Assembly: GCF_000619825.1 (NCBI RefSeq)
Contig: NZ_JHUW01000006.1
Coordinates: 1-64,000 of the forward strand
Length of the DNA: 64,000 bases
Source of the DNA: Prevotella sp. MA2016
GTDB taxonomy: Bacteria; Bacteroidota; Bacteroidia; Bacteroidales; Bacteroidaceae
Reading direction: 5' to 3'
The notes beneath the pieces are model-generated. The model had not been told where the DNA came from, searched no databases, and saw nothing but the letters and a program-made list of their open reading frames with translations. The position numbers and the translations under genes are program-made. Below, piece by piece: positions 7,536 through 16,036 of the stretch (position 1 is the first letter of the stretch; the number at the start of each line of letters is the position of its first letter).

Positions 7536-8336
7536 ATGAAGATAGTTTTTATTGGATCGGGAAATCTGGCCACGCAGCTGGGACTGGCACTCGGCCAGGC
7601 TGGACAGCAGATAGTGCAGGTGTTTAGCCGTACGGCTGAGCACGCCAGCGAGTTGGCCGCCAAGTTAAACTGCGATTACACCACCAACATCGACGAAATC
7701 AGCGGAAATGCCGATATCTACATCATCTCAGTAAAGGACGATGCCATCGCAGGGCTGGCCGAAAAGGTAGGTCGCAAGGCGCAGCAGGCCATCATCGTTC
7801 ACACGGCGGGCAGCATAGCGATGGATGTGCTGAAGCCTTATGCGCAGCACTACGGTGTGCTCTACCCCATGCAAACATTTTCAAAAAACAAACGGGTGGA
7901 TTTCAAGCCGATACCTTGCTTCCTGGAGGCATCTGACGAGGCAACGCTCGACGCCATCCGCACGCTGGCCGAGAGCATCTCGGGAAACGTGGTACCAGCC
8001 ACTTCGGCACAGCGCAAAAAGCTGCATCTGGCTGCCGTGCTGGCCTGCAACTTTGCCAACCACTGCTACCGACTGGCCGAAAAGGTGCTTGAAGAAGAGC
8101 AGATGGACTTTAAGCTGTTTCTGCCGCTTATCGATGAAACGGCTAAAAAGGTGGCCCTGCTAAGCCCCAAACAGGCTCAAACAGGCCCCATGATGCGCTG
8201 GGATACAGGCGTGATGCAGATGCAGCAGGAGCTGCTGAGCGATGCGCGCACCCGACAGATATATCAACTGATGGCGGAGAGCATCCACGCCGATGCTACA
8301 TCAGCAGATGATACGTGCCACCAGCCAAAGCCTTGA
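7536..8336 (+). CDS. Rossmann-like and DUF2520 domain protein
   Basis: The 266-aa protein begins with a dinucleotide-binding fingerprint, VFIGSGNLATQLG, within an NADP-oxidoreductase-like Rossmann domain (about residues 1-120). A helical DUF2520 domain (about 130-255) follows, containing LAAVLACNFANHCY. The fold resembles F420-dependent and ProC-type oxidoreductases. Substrate and pathway are unknown. It starts 16 bp after the HTH gene stop and could be co-transcribed with it. Its last 41 bp overlap the 3' end of dprA on the other strand; the final residues (about 253-266) may be a non-conserved tail. Confidence 0.8.
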   Translation: MKIVFIGSGNLATQLGLALGQAGQQIVQVFSRTAEHASELAAKLNCDYTTNIDEISGNADIYIISVKDDAIAGLAEKVGRKAQQAIIVHTAGSIAMDVLKPYAQHYGVLYPMQTFSKNKRVDFKPIPCFLEASDEATLDAIRTLAESISGNVVPATSAQRKKLHLAAVLACNFANHCYRLAEKVLEEEQMDFKLFLPLIDETAKKVALLSPKQAQTGPMMRWDTGVMQMQQELLSDARTRQIYQLMAESIHADATSADDTCHQPKP

Positions 8337-9420
8337 CAACACCCTTCATCTCGAGCTGGAAGAGCAAGGCGGCAAGCTGACTGACAGGTATGCCCGTCTT
8401 CACACTCATGATATTAAGCTGAATATCGTTGGTTTGCCGCAGCAGGCCAACGATTTTCTGTTCGTCGGCCGTGAACTCAGGAAACAGCTGGCGCTCTATG
8501 CCTTCGGCTAGTGCCTGGCGGCGCACTTTATCTACCTGCCATCCCATGGCCTGCACAAAATCCTCGGCACTGGTGATGAGGGCGGCCTCGTTGTCGCGAA
8601 TCAGGTGGTTGCAACCTTCTGAGAAGGGATTGCCCACATTGCCCGGAAAGGCATACACGGGGCGATCATAACTCAGAGCTATCTGAGCCGTAATCAAACT
8701 GCCACCCTTGGCTGCACTCTCTATCACCACGGTGGCATCGGTGCATCCAGCCACGATGCGATTGCGGCGCACAAAATTCACCCTGTCGGCATTGGTCTTG
8801 GTCATAAACTCTGTGAGCAAACCGCCGTGCTGCACCATCTCGGCTGCCGTGTCGCGATGATGATAAGGATAGATTTGATCGAGCCCATGGGCCACCACTC
8901 CCAGCGTATCGTAACCACACGCCAGGGCCTCGCGATGGGCACAGATGTCCACACCATAGGCCAGTCCGCTAACGATGAGCACTTGCGGGCACAGCTCATG
9001 AAGCTCGTGCACAAACCGCCTCACCACATCCTTGCCGTAGCGCGTAATCTGTCGGGTGCCCACGATGCTGATCAGGCGCTGCTGGTTCAGGTCGGCATTA
9101 CCTTTATAATAAAGCACCAGCGGGGCATCTACACAGTCCAGCATGCGTTGCGGATAGTCGTCGTCGAGCAGCGAGATAGCGCGCACCTGGTGTTCTTCCA
9201 TAAACTTCAGTTCCTCTTCAGCGCGCTTCATGGCGGCATCCCAGCCCTTCAGCGCCTCAACCATGCGGGGCGGACAGTTGGCGATGAAATCGGTTACTTC
9301 ATAACGGTGCTCATACAGATTCTGAGCGCTTCCGGCTGATTTATATAGTTCAAGAGCCAGTTGAAAATTAAAGTTAGTAAGGCGCGTGAGCGCCATCGCA
9401 TAGAATATTTCTTCGTTCAT
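8296..9420 (-). CDS. dprA: DNA-processing protein DprA
   Basis: DprA loads RecA onto incoming single-stranded DNA during natural transformation. The 374-aa protein shows the extended Rossmann fold of the DprA/Smf family: ISIVGTRQITRYG, then VSGLAYGVDICAHREAL (family signature), then GGSLITAQIALSYDRPVYAFPGNVG. A C-terminal winged-helix-like segment occupies about residues 310-374. It is cytoplasmic and of usual length. The start lies 6 bp after the stop of the DUF2851 gene, so the two form a minus-strand operon. Its end overlaps the convergent DUF2520 gene by 41 bp. Confidence 0.93.
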   Translation of the reverse strand: MNEEIFYAMALTRLTNFNFQLALELYKSAGSAQNLYEHRYEVTDFIANCPPRMVEALKGWDAAMKRAEEELKFMEEHQVRAISLLDDDYPQRMLDCVDAPLVLYYKGNADLNQQRLISIVGTRQITRYGKDVVRRFVHELHELCPQVLIVSGLAYGVDICAHREALACGYDTLGVVAHGLDQIYPYHHRDTAAEMVQHGGLLTEFMTKTNADRVNFVRRNRIVAGCTDATVVIESAAKGGSLITAQIALSYDRPVYAFPGNVGNPFSEGCNHLIRDNEAALITSAEDFVQAMGWQVDKVRRQALAEGIERQLFPEFTADEQKIVGLLRQTNDIQLNIMSVKTGIPVSQLAALLFQLEMKGVVKALAGGTYHLLM

Positions 9421-9426
9421 CGATAT

Positions 9427-10722
9427 TTATTTGCGTTTTAGATATTCGTAACCAAAGCGACAGCGCAGGCATTCTTTCTTGTCGCAATATTCATTTTTAA
9501 GCTGTATCAACGCCTGTGAGTCGCCTGCCGACTTGATAGGCAGTCCCACCTGCTGCCACATGCGGATGATATGGTTGTTTTCGGCCTTAAGCTGCTCCAG
9601 GAAGTCAAAGGCCTTGTCGCACAGCACCTCCTTGGAGCTATGGCGCCCGTAGGCAAACAGCATGGGGATGGCGGTATTGATCATGAGCAAATTGACCGAA
9701 CCCGCCGAGAGATGCTTCTCGTTTCGAGCACTGGCAGAGCCGAAGGTGTAGTGGGTTTCCCAATAAGGCGTCACCTGAGAACTGAGCACCGACTTCAGCT
9801 CGTCGATAGTCTCGCACTCAATCAACTGACTTAGTCCGGCTTTCTGCTGATAATACAGATTGGCCAGCTGCGAGATACGGATATGCGGGAAGTTCTGCGG
9901 GCGCAATCGCAGAAAGCGCCACAGCTTGAAATTAATCGGTTTCATCGAGAACTTATGGGCCAGATAGAGATACTCATTGCGCAAGCGGGCAAAGTAGCCA
10001 TCGTTGAGCGCCTCCTGCTGGTAGCACTCAGGCACGGCGTCGAGCTCCAGCAGTCCTGCCTGCCCCATAAAAATGGCTTCTATCTGAAACAAATCGTCGC
10101 GATGATGAGCCACAGCTCCCAGTGGGATATGCTGCGACCAGAGCTCAAACACATCACTATTGATACCAAAGCCGTAATTGCGCGCCAGCGTCATGAAATA
10201 GGCATCCTCCCACGAACCATTGCACAGCTCGGCACGCTTGCGTATGTCGGCCGTCTTGCGCTCCAGGCGCTCTGCCTGCAGGGCAGCCATCCACGAGTGT
10301 ACGGTGAGCGAGGGCAAATCGGGTATCACCTTATAACAGGCGGGATACTCCTCCGTGCGGCGCAGCTCATCATAATGGGCCTGCACATGCGCGGGCACAT
10401 CCAACTGCAACTGCGGCACATACTGCCCATTGCTCTTCATCACCTCGGTATCTATCACCTTGGCCACATGCAGAATCACGTTGTCGTAGGCGCTATCCTT
10501 GTCGTGCCCATGAGCATACCAGTCGCTCGACTTGTCGTGAATCTCCACATTGCCGGCCCACATCGTACCACCAATCCAGATCTTAGCATTCGTAAAATCG
10601 GGTCCTGCATCGTGATTAAGTTTTCCTGGGTCGATCACCTCAACAAGCAGGTCATCGCTCGTTCTGAGTTCTTTCAGCGGAAAGAGCTTCAACTTCCAAG
10701 TATAGTGGAGTAACTGTTCCAT
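9427..10722 (-). CDS. DUF2851 family protein
   Basis: The 431-aa protein matches the Bacteroidota DUF2851 family. The N-terminus contains LHYTWKLKLFPLKELRTSDDLLVEV, followed by a conserved LNHDAGPDFTNAKIWIGGTMWAGNVEIH stretch (rough positions 35-65). The C-terminus holds four clustered cysteines (CDKKECLRCRFGYEYLK), probably a metal or Fe-S site. The Asp-rich central motif and consistent proximity to dprA suggest a nucleic-acid role, but no activity is established that I know of. The gene is first in the operon with dprA and has a strong promoter. Confidence 0.8.
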   Translation of the reverse strand: MEQLLHYTWKLKLFPLKELRTSDDLLVEVIDPGKLNHDAGPDFTNAKIWIGGTMWAGNVEIHDKSSDWYAHGHDKDSAYDNVILHVAKVIDTEVMKSNGQYVPQLQLDVPAHVQAHYDELRRTEEYPACYKVIPDLPSLTVHSWMAALQAERLERKTADIRKRAELCNGSWEDAYFMTLARNYGFGINSDVFELWSQHIPLGAVAHHRDDLFQIEAIFMGQAGLLELDAVPECYQQEALNDGYFARLRNEYLYLAHKFSMKPINFKLWRFLRLRPQNFPHIRISQLANLYYQQKAGLSQLIECETIDELKSVLSSQVTPYWETHYTFGSASARNEKHLSAGSVNLLMINTAIPMLFAYGRHSSKEVLCDKAFDFLEQLKAENNHIIRMWQQVGLPIKSAGDSQALIQLKNEYCDKKECLRCRFGYEYLKRK

Positions 10723-10758
10723 CAGAGATTATTTAGTTTTTAGCAAGAAATTTGGGCA

Positions 10759-10790
10759 CAAAAATACATTATTCCATCGAATCTGCCAAA
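10759..10790 (-). promoter_or_regulatory. Promoter of the DUF2851-dprA operon
   Basis: On the minus strand TTTG (10790-10787), a 20-nt spacer and TATTTTTG (10766-10759) match the consensus. The start codon is 36 bp downstream. Confidence 0.75.
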
Positions 10791-10839
10791 TAATATCACA
10801 AAAAATTGGAATTCGCACAAGAAATTTGAAAATTTGGAG

Positions 10840-10847
10840 TAACTTTG
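10840..10847 (+). promoter_or_regulatory. -7 box just before dusB
   Basis: TAACTTTG lies only 8 bp before the ATG at 10856, so the transcript should be leaderless or nearly so. No -33 TTTG is found at 19-21 nt. Confidence 0.6.
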
Positions 10848-10855
10848 CACCCGAA

Positions 10856-11803
10856 ATGAAGATAGGCGAGATAGAATTTGGACAGAATCCGGTGTTTCTG
10901 GCACCGATGGAAGATGTGACAGATATCGGTTTCCGACTGCTGTGCAAGCGGTTCGGAGCTGCTATGGTTTACACAGAGTTTGTGAGCGCCGAGGCGCTGA
11001 TACGTGATGTGAAATCTACCATATCGAAGCTTACCATCAGCGATACTGAGCGCCCTGTGGGCATTCAGATCTACGGTCGCGACGTGGAGGCGATGGTAGA
11101 GGCTGCAAAAATCGTGGAACAAGCCGGTCCGGATCTCATCGACCTGAACTTTGGCTGCCCTGTGAAGAAGGTGGCAGGCAAAGGCGCTGGCGCTGGCATG
11201 CTGCAGAACATACCCAAGATGCTGGAGATAACGAGCAAGGTAGTGGACGCCGTGAAATTGCCCGTAACAGTAAAAACCCGACTGGGATGGAACCACGAGC
11301 AACTGATTATCACCGAGCTGGCCGAACAGCTGCAGGATTGCGGCATCAAAGCGCTGACGATTCATGGTCGCACACGCGCTCAGATGTACACCGGCGAGGC
11401 CGACTGGACGCTGATTGGCGAGGTGAAGCGCAACCCACGCATACATATTCCTATTATAGGTAATGGCGATATACACAACCTTGACGAGGCCGACGCTGCC
11501 TTCAAGACCTACGGCGTAGATGCCATCATGATTGGCCGCGCCACCTTCGGATGCCCATGGATATTCAGTCGCGAGGAGATGGACTTCAATCAGAAACTCG
11601 ACATCCTGGAAGAGCTGCTGCGCATCAACGTGGAGCGTATAGACGAGAAGCGAGGCATCCTCCACACTAGAAGACACCTCGCCGCTACACCTATCTTTAA
11701 AGGAATACCCGATTTCCGTCAGACGCGTATCGCCATGCTGCGAGCCGAGACGATGAGCGAGCTCATGCAGATTCTCGAAGATACGCGAAAACTGCTCGGT
11801 TAA
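10856..11803 (+). CDS. dusB: tRNA-dihydrouridine synthase (DusB type)
   Basis: The enzyme reduces specific uridines in the tRNA D-loop using NADPH and FMN. The 315-aa protein shows the FMN-binding TIM barrel: FLAPMEDVTDIGFR near the N-terminus and LNFGCPVKKVAGKGAGAGML with the catalytic Cys. IHGRTRAQMYTGEADW and IGNGDIHNLDEA, then IMIGRATFGCPWIF follow, all typical of DusB. The frame extends upstream to an ATG at 10826, but the -7 box at 10840 lies downstream of it, so 10856 is the likely start. It is a single gene convergent with the esterase gene at 11816. Confidence 0.92.
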   Translation: MKIGEIEFGQNPVFLAPMEDVTDIGFRLLCKRFGAAMVYTEFVSAEALIRDVKSTISKLTISDTERPVGIQIYGRDVEAMVEAAKIVEQAGPDLIDLNFGCPVKKVAGKGAGAGMLQNIPKMLEITSKVVDAVKLPVTVKTRLGWNHEQLIITELAEQLQDCGIKALTIHGRTRAQMYTGEADWTLIGEVKRNPRIHIPIIGNGDIHNLDEADAAFKTYGVDAIMIGRATFGCPWIFSREEMDFNQKLDILEELLRINVERIDEKRGILHTRRHLAATPIFKGIPDFRQTRIAMLRAETMSELMQILEDTRKLLG

Positions 11804-11815
11804 TCCTTCACTTTC

Positions 11816-12946
11816 TTAGAACCAATTCATCAGCTGGCGCAGATAAGCTGTCAGCTCGCCTGCCATCTTTTCATCCTGATACACATTGGGATGCCAGTCG
11901 TTGCCATACCACTCATTGCCCGCGATAGGACTCATATCAAAGCGATACACCTCATTGTCACCGGCCTTCTTGGCCTCGGAGGCCACCTCGTCGAGCAACT
12001 GCTTCACATCCTTCAGCTCCTTATTATACAGCATCGAACCCGACAAGAACACAATCTTGGCCTTGGGATTATGCAGTCGCACCATCTCAAGCAACTTCTT
12101 GTAGTTCTGCTTCAGCAACTTCAGGTCGTAGTTGTTGGTCGAGGTATCATTGGTACCCAGATTAATACAGATGACATCGGGCTGGTAACGACTGAAGTCC
12201 CACTTTTCGCGAAGGAATGTAGCCTCCTGGCGCAACTGGGGCTTCCACGCGTATCCTATATATTCATACTGCACCAGCATGTTCGACTCAGGATTGCCCG
12301 TCTTCGGACCGTCGTAATTGCGATAAGCACCAATACCGCTGCGCGCCACCACCCAGTGCTGGGCATCCAGATTGCGCGCTGTGATCGAGGCATACGAGTA
12401 ATAATGATTCTCAGTAGCATAGTCGAAATGCTCCTCTTTCTTCAGTCCTTCATTACCATAGCCACAGGTGATAGAATTGCCGATGAATTCTATCTTTCTG
12501 GATGGCAACGCGGGCGCATCAACCAACTGCTTGCCCTTATCAAGCACAAAGCCCCAGAACTCAGGATAAAACTCGTAACCCTCGATGGCATACATCAGTT
12601 TCACCGTATGAACCCCGTCGGCCAGAGCTGTAGCCAGCGTCACCACCGAGTCGCGCTCTCCGCAGAAAGCCACCTTGAAAGGTTCTGCCTTATCAATCTG
12701 AGCCACAAAATAACCACTCTTGGGCTTGGCTATCATGCGCAGCGAGGTGCCCTCGAAAGCTGCAGAAATCTGAACACCGGGAAAATTAAACGCAGGACGC
12801 TCTGGATTAGTAAAACTGATACGACCAGCATACTGGATGTGACAATCGGTAGGTTTTACCACATTTCCTTGAATAGGTACGGTCACTATGGCCGAGATTT
12901 GTTGACAAAAAATAGCTGAAAAAGCTAGTAAAATAATTTTTTTCAT
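11816..12946 (-). CDS. Secreted SGNH esterase, CE2-like
   Basis: The 376-aa protein has a signal peptide (KKIILLAFSAIFCQQISA). An N-terminal beta-sandwich (about residues 20-135) is followed by a C-terminal SGNH hydrolase domain with block I IEFIGNSITCGYG (nucleophile Ser), a GTND block III and WHPN block V (catalytic His). This two-domain layout matches carbohydrate esterase family 2, which removes acetyl groups from xylan and mannan. The substrate is inferred from family. The ATG at 12946 is chosen because the -7 box at 12968-12975 covers the upstream Met. It is convergent with dusB, 12 bp apart, and divergent from lemA. Confidence 0.85.
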   Translation of the reverse strand: MKKIILLAFSAIFCQQISAIVTVPIQGNVVKPTDCHIQYAGRISFTNPERPAFNFPGVQISAAFEGTSLRMIAKPKSGYFVAQIDKAEPFKVAFCGERDSVVTLATALADGVHTVKLMYAIEGYEFYPEFWGFVLDKGKQLVDAPALPSRKIEFIGNSITCGYGNEGLKKEEHFDYATENHYYSYASITARNLDAQHWVVARSGIGAYRNYDGPKTGNPESNMLVQYEYIGYAWKPQLRQEATFLREKWDFSRYQPDVICINLGTNDTSTNNYDLKLLKQNYKKLLEMVRLHNPKAKIVFLSGSMLYNKELKDVKQLLDEVASEAKKAGDNEVYRFDMSPIAGNEWYGNDWHPNVYQDEKMAGELTAYLRQLMNWF

Positions 12947-12964
12947 ATAATTTTTAAGTTTTGG

Positions 12965-12996
12965 TTGCAAAGTTACGAAATCTTTTTGTATCTTTG
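12965..12996 (+). promoter_or_regulatory. Promoter of lemA
   Basis: TTG at 12965-12967, a 21-nt spacer and TATCTTTG at 12989-12996. It interleaves with the divergent esterase promoter. Confidence 0.6.
12968..12975 (-). promoter_or_regulatory. -7 box of the CE2-like esterase gene
   Basis: TAACTTTG on the minus strand, 22 bp upstream of the start at 12946. The region is shared with the divergent lemA promoter. Confidence 0.6.
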
Positions 12997-13025
12997 CCCC
13001 AATTAAACCATAAAATTTGTCAAAT

Positions 13026-13592
13026 ATGATTGTAGGAGCAGTACTACTAGGATTACTTGTATGTGTAATCGGTTATTTCATCTCTACTCAGCGCGCGCTG
13101 GTAAGTCTCGATGAAATGTGTAAAAATGCCCTGAGCCAGATTGAGGTTCAGCTTAATTCGCGTTTCGACGCCGTAGTGGCCTTAGCCAAAACAGCAGCTC
13201 AGTATGCCAAGCACGAGAGCGAAACCATTATCCAGACCATTGAGGCTCGTGGCGGGCACACCTCTGCCGCAACGCCTGCCGGCATCAACGCACAGTCGGA
13301 TCTGCTGGGACAGATGATGGGCCGACTGAACGTAGTTGTGGAGCAATACCCCGAGCTGAAGGCCAGCGAGCTCTATCTCAATGCACAGGAGGGACAGAAA
13401 GAATATGAGGAGAACGTACGCGTATCTCGCATGGTGTATAACGACACCGCCACCAAGATGAACCGCCTGGTGCGCCAATGGCCATCAAGCATCGTGGCTT
13501 CGTTGCTGCACTTCGACGAGAAAGAGTATCTCAAGGTCGACAACGAGCAGAAGAAGGCTTACCCCGATCTCGATGAAGCCTTTAAAAAATAA
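13026..13592 (+). CDS. lemA: LemA family membrane protein
   Basis: The 188-aa protein starts with one transmembrane helix (IVGAVLLGLLVCVIGYFIST) and continues with the helical LemA domain. Conserved elements include NALSQIEVQLNSRFDAVVALAKTA and YNDTATKMNRLVRQWPSSIVA. LemA proteins adopt a long helical bundle with an exposed N-terminus; their function is unknown. The ATG at 13026 is chosen over an upstream TTG. A terminator follows the stop. Confidence 0.9.
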   Translation: MIVGAVLLGLLVCVIGYFISTQRALVSLDEMCKNALSQIEVQLNSRFDAVVALAKTAAQYAKHESETIIQTIEARGGHTSAATPAGINAQSDLLGQMMGRLNVVVEQYPELKASELYLNAQEGQKEYEENVRVSRMVYNDTATKMNRLVRQWPSSIVASLLHFDEKEYLKVDNEQKKAYPDLDEAFKK

Positions 13593-13619
13593 TGATTGAA
13601 AAGTGAAAAATTATAAATA

Positions 13620-13653
13620 GCCACAGATTATTTTGTAGTCTGTGGCTTTTTTC
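13620..13653 (+). terminator. Rho-independent terminator of lemA
   Basis: GCCACAGA pairs with TCTGTGGC (8 bp, extendable with one mismatch), followed by a run of six T. The loop contains the -33 element of the ruvB promoter. Confidence 0.85.
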
Positions 13654-13662
13654 GTAATTTTG
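13632..13662 (+). promoter_or_regulatory. Promoter of the ruvB operon
   Basis: TTTG at 13632-13635, a 19-nt spacer and TAATTTTG at 13655-13662. The -33 element lies in the loop of the lemA terminator. Confidence 0.75.
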
Positions 13663-13673
13663 CACACGAAAAT

Positions 13674-14711
13674 ATGATGGACGAGGATTTTGATATTCGC
13701 GAAGAACGCTTCTCTCAAGGCGAAAAAGACTTTGAGAACGCCCTGCGACCGCTAAGCTTTAGTGACTTTAGCGGCCAGAAGAAGGTTGTAGAAAACTTGG
13801 AAGTGTTCGTAGAGGCTGCCAAATACCGCGGCGAGCCGCTCGACCACACACTCCTGCACGGTCCGCCAGGACTGGGAAAGACTACCCTCTCGAATATCAT
13901 TGCCAACGAACTTGGCGTGGGATTCAAAATCACCAGCGGACCTGTGCTCGACAAGCCTGGCGACCTGGCGGGAATACTCACCTCACTCGAAAAGAACGAT
14001 GTGCTCTTTATCGATGAAATCCATCGTTTGTCACCAGTTGTAGAGGAATATCTCTACAGCGCCATGGAGGATTACCGAATCGATATCATGATAGACAAGG
14101 GGCCTTCGGCACGTAGCATCCAGATCGACTTGAATCCATTCACATTGGTGGGTGCCACTACTCGCAGCGGTTTGCTTACAGCTCCGCTACGAGCCCGTTT
14201 CGGCATCAACATGCATCTGGAGTACTATGAACCGGAGACTTTACAAGCCATTATTGAGCGTTCAGCCGGCATTCTTGGAGTGCCCATCACAGAAGATGCT
14301 GCACTCGAGATTGCAGGACGCTCGCGTGGCACGCCCCGTATCGCTAACGCACTACTGCGAAGAGTGCGCGACTTTGCACAGGTGAAAGGCAACGGAACCA
14401 TCGACACCAAGATCACGCGCGTGGCCCTCACAGCCTTGAACATCGACAAATATGGTCTCGATGAAATCGATAATAAGATTCTGCTTACCATCATCGACAA
14501 GTTCCGTGGTGGCCCAGTCGGCATCACTACCATCGCTACGGCTATCGGCGAGGATGCTGGCACCGTAGAAGAGGTGTACGAGCCATTCCTCATCATGGAG
14601 GGATTCATCAAGCGTACACCACGCGGACGCATGGTTACAGAACTGGCCTACAAGCACTTCGGCCGAAACCCGTACGGAGGAAATATCATGCAACCTAATC
14701 TGTTCGACTGA
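13674..14711 (+). CDS. ruvB: Holliday junction branch migration helicase RuvB
   Basis: RuvB is the AAA+ motor that drives branch migration of Holliday junctions with RuvA. The 345-aa protein has Walker [13 protein letters not shown], Walker [11 protein letters not shown], the sensor/arginine-finger region [18 protein letters not shown], and the C-terminal winged-helix domain with [11 protein letters not shown]. Length is normal. Either of two adjacent ATGs (13674, 13677) may start it. coaD begins 1 bp after the stop, so ruvB heads an operon with coaD, ybeY and probably the next two genes. Confidence 0.97.
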   Translation: MMDEDFDIREERFSQGEKDFENALRPLSFSDFSGQKKVVENLEVFVEAAKYRGEPLDHTLLHGPPGLGKTTLSNIIANELGVGFKITSGPVLDKPGDLAGILTSLEKNDVLFIDEIHRLSPVVEEYLYSAMEDYRIDIMIDKGPSARSIQIDLNPFTLVGATTRSGLLTAPLRARFGINMHLEYYEPETLQAIIERSAGILGVPITEDAALEIAGRSRGTPRIANALLRRVRDFAQVKGNGTIDTKITRVALTALNIDKYGLDEIDNKILLTIIDKFRGGPVGITTIATAIGEDAGTVEEVYEPFLIMEGFIKRTPRGRMVTELAYKHFGRNPYGGNIMQPNLFD

Positions 14712-14712
14712 T

Positions 14713-15162
14713 ATGAAAACAGGAATATTCGTAGGGAGCTTCAATCCCTTCACCATTGGCCACGATTCCATCGTGCGCCGCGCATTACCACTCTTCGACC
14801 GACTGGTAATAGGTGTGGTAGGCGATAACGTACACAAGCCCGACATGCCCACGGTGGAGCAGCGCATGCAGCCCATCAAAGAGCTCTATGCCGACGAAAA
14901 ACGCATAGAGGTGAAACCGTATTACGGATTGGCCATGGACTTTGCAAAAGCAGAAAACGCACAATTCATCGTAAAAGGTGTGCGCAGCGTGACCGACTTT
15001 GAGTACGAGCAATGGCAGGCCGACTTCAATCGACGCCTAGGGGGCATCGAGACAATCCTACTCTACACAGAACCTGAGCTGGCCAGCGTGTCATCAAGCG
15101 CCCTCAGAGAACTGAAGCACTTCGGCGTTGACGTAAGCGATTATATTCCGAAAAAACATTAA
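14713..15162 (+). CDS. coaD: Phosphopantetheine adenylyltransferase
   Basis: CoaD transfers AMP from ATP to 4'-phosphopantetheine, making dephospho-CoA in coenzyme A synthesis. The 149-aa protein shows the nucleotidyltransferase motif GSFNPFTIGHDSI (T/HxGH), VKGVRSVTDFEYEQWQADFNRRL and the terminal SSSALREL. This matches the family in length and motif order. In several Bacteroidales, as I recall, coaD lies beside the topoisomerase B gene; here it is separated from it by about 3.3 kb. Confidence 0.96.
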   Translation: MKTGIFVGSFNPFTIGHDSIVRRALPLFDRLVIGVVGDNVHKPDMPTVEQRMQPIKELYADEKRIEVKPYYGLAMDFAKAENAQFIVKGVRSVTDFEYEQWQADFNRRLGGIETILLYTEPELASVSSSALRELKHFGVDVSDYIPKKH

Positions 15163-15164
15163 CT

Positions 15165-15581
15165 ATGATAGTATACGAAGCAGAGGGGGTTAAATTCCCC
15201 AACATCAAGAAAAGAGAAACAACAAGCTGGATTCGTAAAGTAGCAGCTAGTTATGGGAAGAAAGTCGGTGAAATCGGCTACTTATTCGTGAACGACGACA
15301 AGATTCTCGAGGTAAACAACCAGTTTCTTGGTCACGACTACTACACAGACATCATCACCTTCGACTATACCGAAGGAAAGACTATCAACGGCGATATCTA
15401 TATCTCTGTTGACACCGTATTCTCAAACTCCGACAAGTTCGGTCGTCCATACGACGAGGAACTGCATCGTGTCATCATCCACGGCATTCTGCACCTCTGC
15501 GGCATCAACGACAAGGGGCCAGGCGAGCGCGAAATCATGGAAGCTGCCGAAAACAAGGCACTCGACATGTTAGCTGAATAA
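15165..15581 (+). CDS. ybeY: Endoribonuclease YbeY (rRNA maturation)
   Basis: YbeY is a zinc-dependent RNase involved in 16S rRNA 3'-end processing and ribosome quality control. The 138-aa protein carries DIITFDY and HGILHLCGINDKG. In the canonical motif HGxLHLxGYDH the third ligand is His; here the equivalent position is Asp. The first two His ligands are intact. It starts 2 bp after coaD stops. Confidence 0.93.
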   Translation: MIVYEAEGVKFPNIKKRETTSWIRKVAASYGKKVGEIGYLFVNDDKILEVNNQFLGHDYYTDIITFDYTEGKTINGDIYISVDTVFSNSDKFGRPYDEELHRVIIHGILHLCGINDKGPGEREIMEAAENKALDMLAE

Positions 15582-15608
15582 TTTAGTAAGGATAATAATA
15601 ATACAAAA

Positions 15609-16010
15609 ATGAAAAAGATTGTAATGACAACATTGAGCTGCTGCTCAATGATTGTAGTGGCTTTGACACTACAGAGCTGGAAAACCAGCGAACAGACGAT
15701 GACAAAGGAAAACGGCATGACCGTCATCAACACAACAAATATAGGCAAGGACATACAGGGCTTCATGGGCCCCACTCCCGTCAAGATTTATATTCAGAAA
15801 AACAAGGTTGTGAAAGTTGAAGCGCTGAAAAACGAAGACACCCCAAAATACTTCCTGAAGGTGAAGAAAGCCTTGCTTGACAAGTGGAACGGCATGAAGG
15901 TAAAGGATGCCAAGAACATGAAGGTTGACGCCGTTACAGGTGCCACCTACTCTTCTAAGTCTGTCATCGAGAACGTAAAATTGGGATTAGATTACTATTC
16001 AAAGCACTAA
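15609..16010 (+). CDS. Exported FMN-binding domain protein
   Basis: The 133-aa protein has an N-terminal hydrophobic signal or anchor (MTTLSCCSMIVVALTLQS) and an FMN-binding domain related to the C-terminus of RnfG and NqrC. The motif VDAVTGATYSSKSV contains the SGAT-like site at which Thr is linked to FMN by a flavin transferase (ApbE). A role in electron transfer at the periplasmic face is inferred from the family. No apbE or Rnf genes are in this window. It follows ybeY by 27 bp and is probably co-transcribed. Confidence 0.82.
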   Translation: MKKIVMTTLSCCSMIVVALTLQSWKTSEQTMTKENGMTVINTTNIGKDIQGFMGPTPVKIYIQKNKVVKVEALKNEDTPKYFLKVKKALLDKWNGMKVKDAKNMKVDAVTGATYSSKSVIENVKLGLDYYSKH

Positions 16011-16036
16011 TCAGAAGTGCACAGCACTTATAATCA

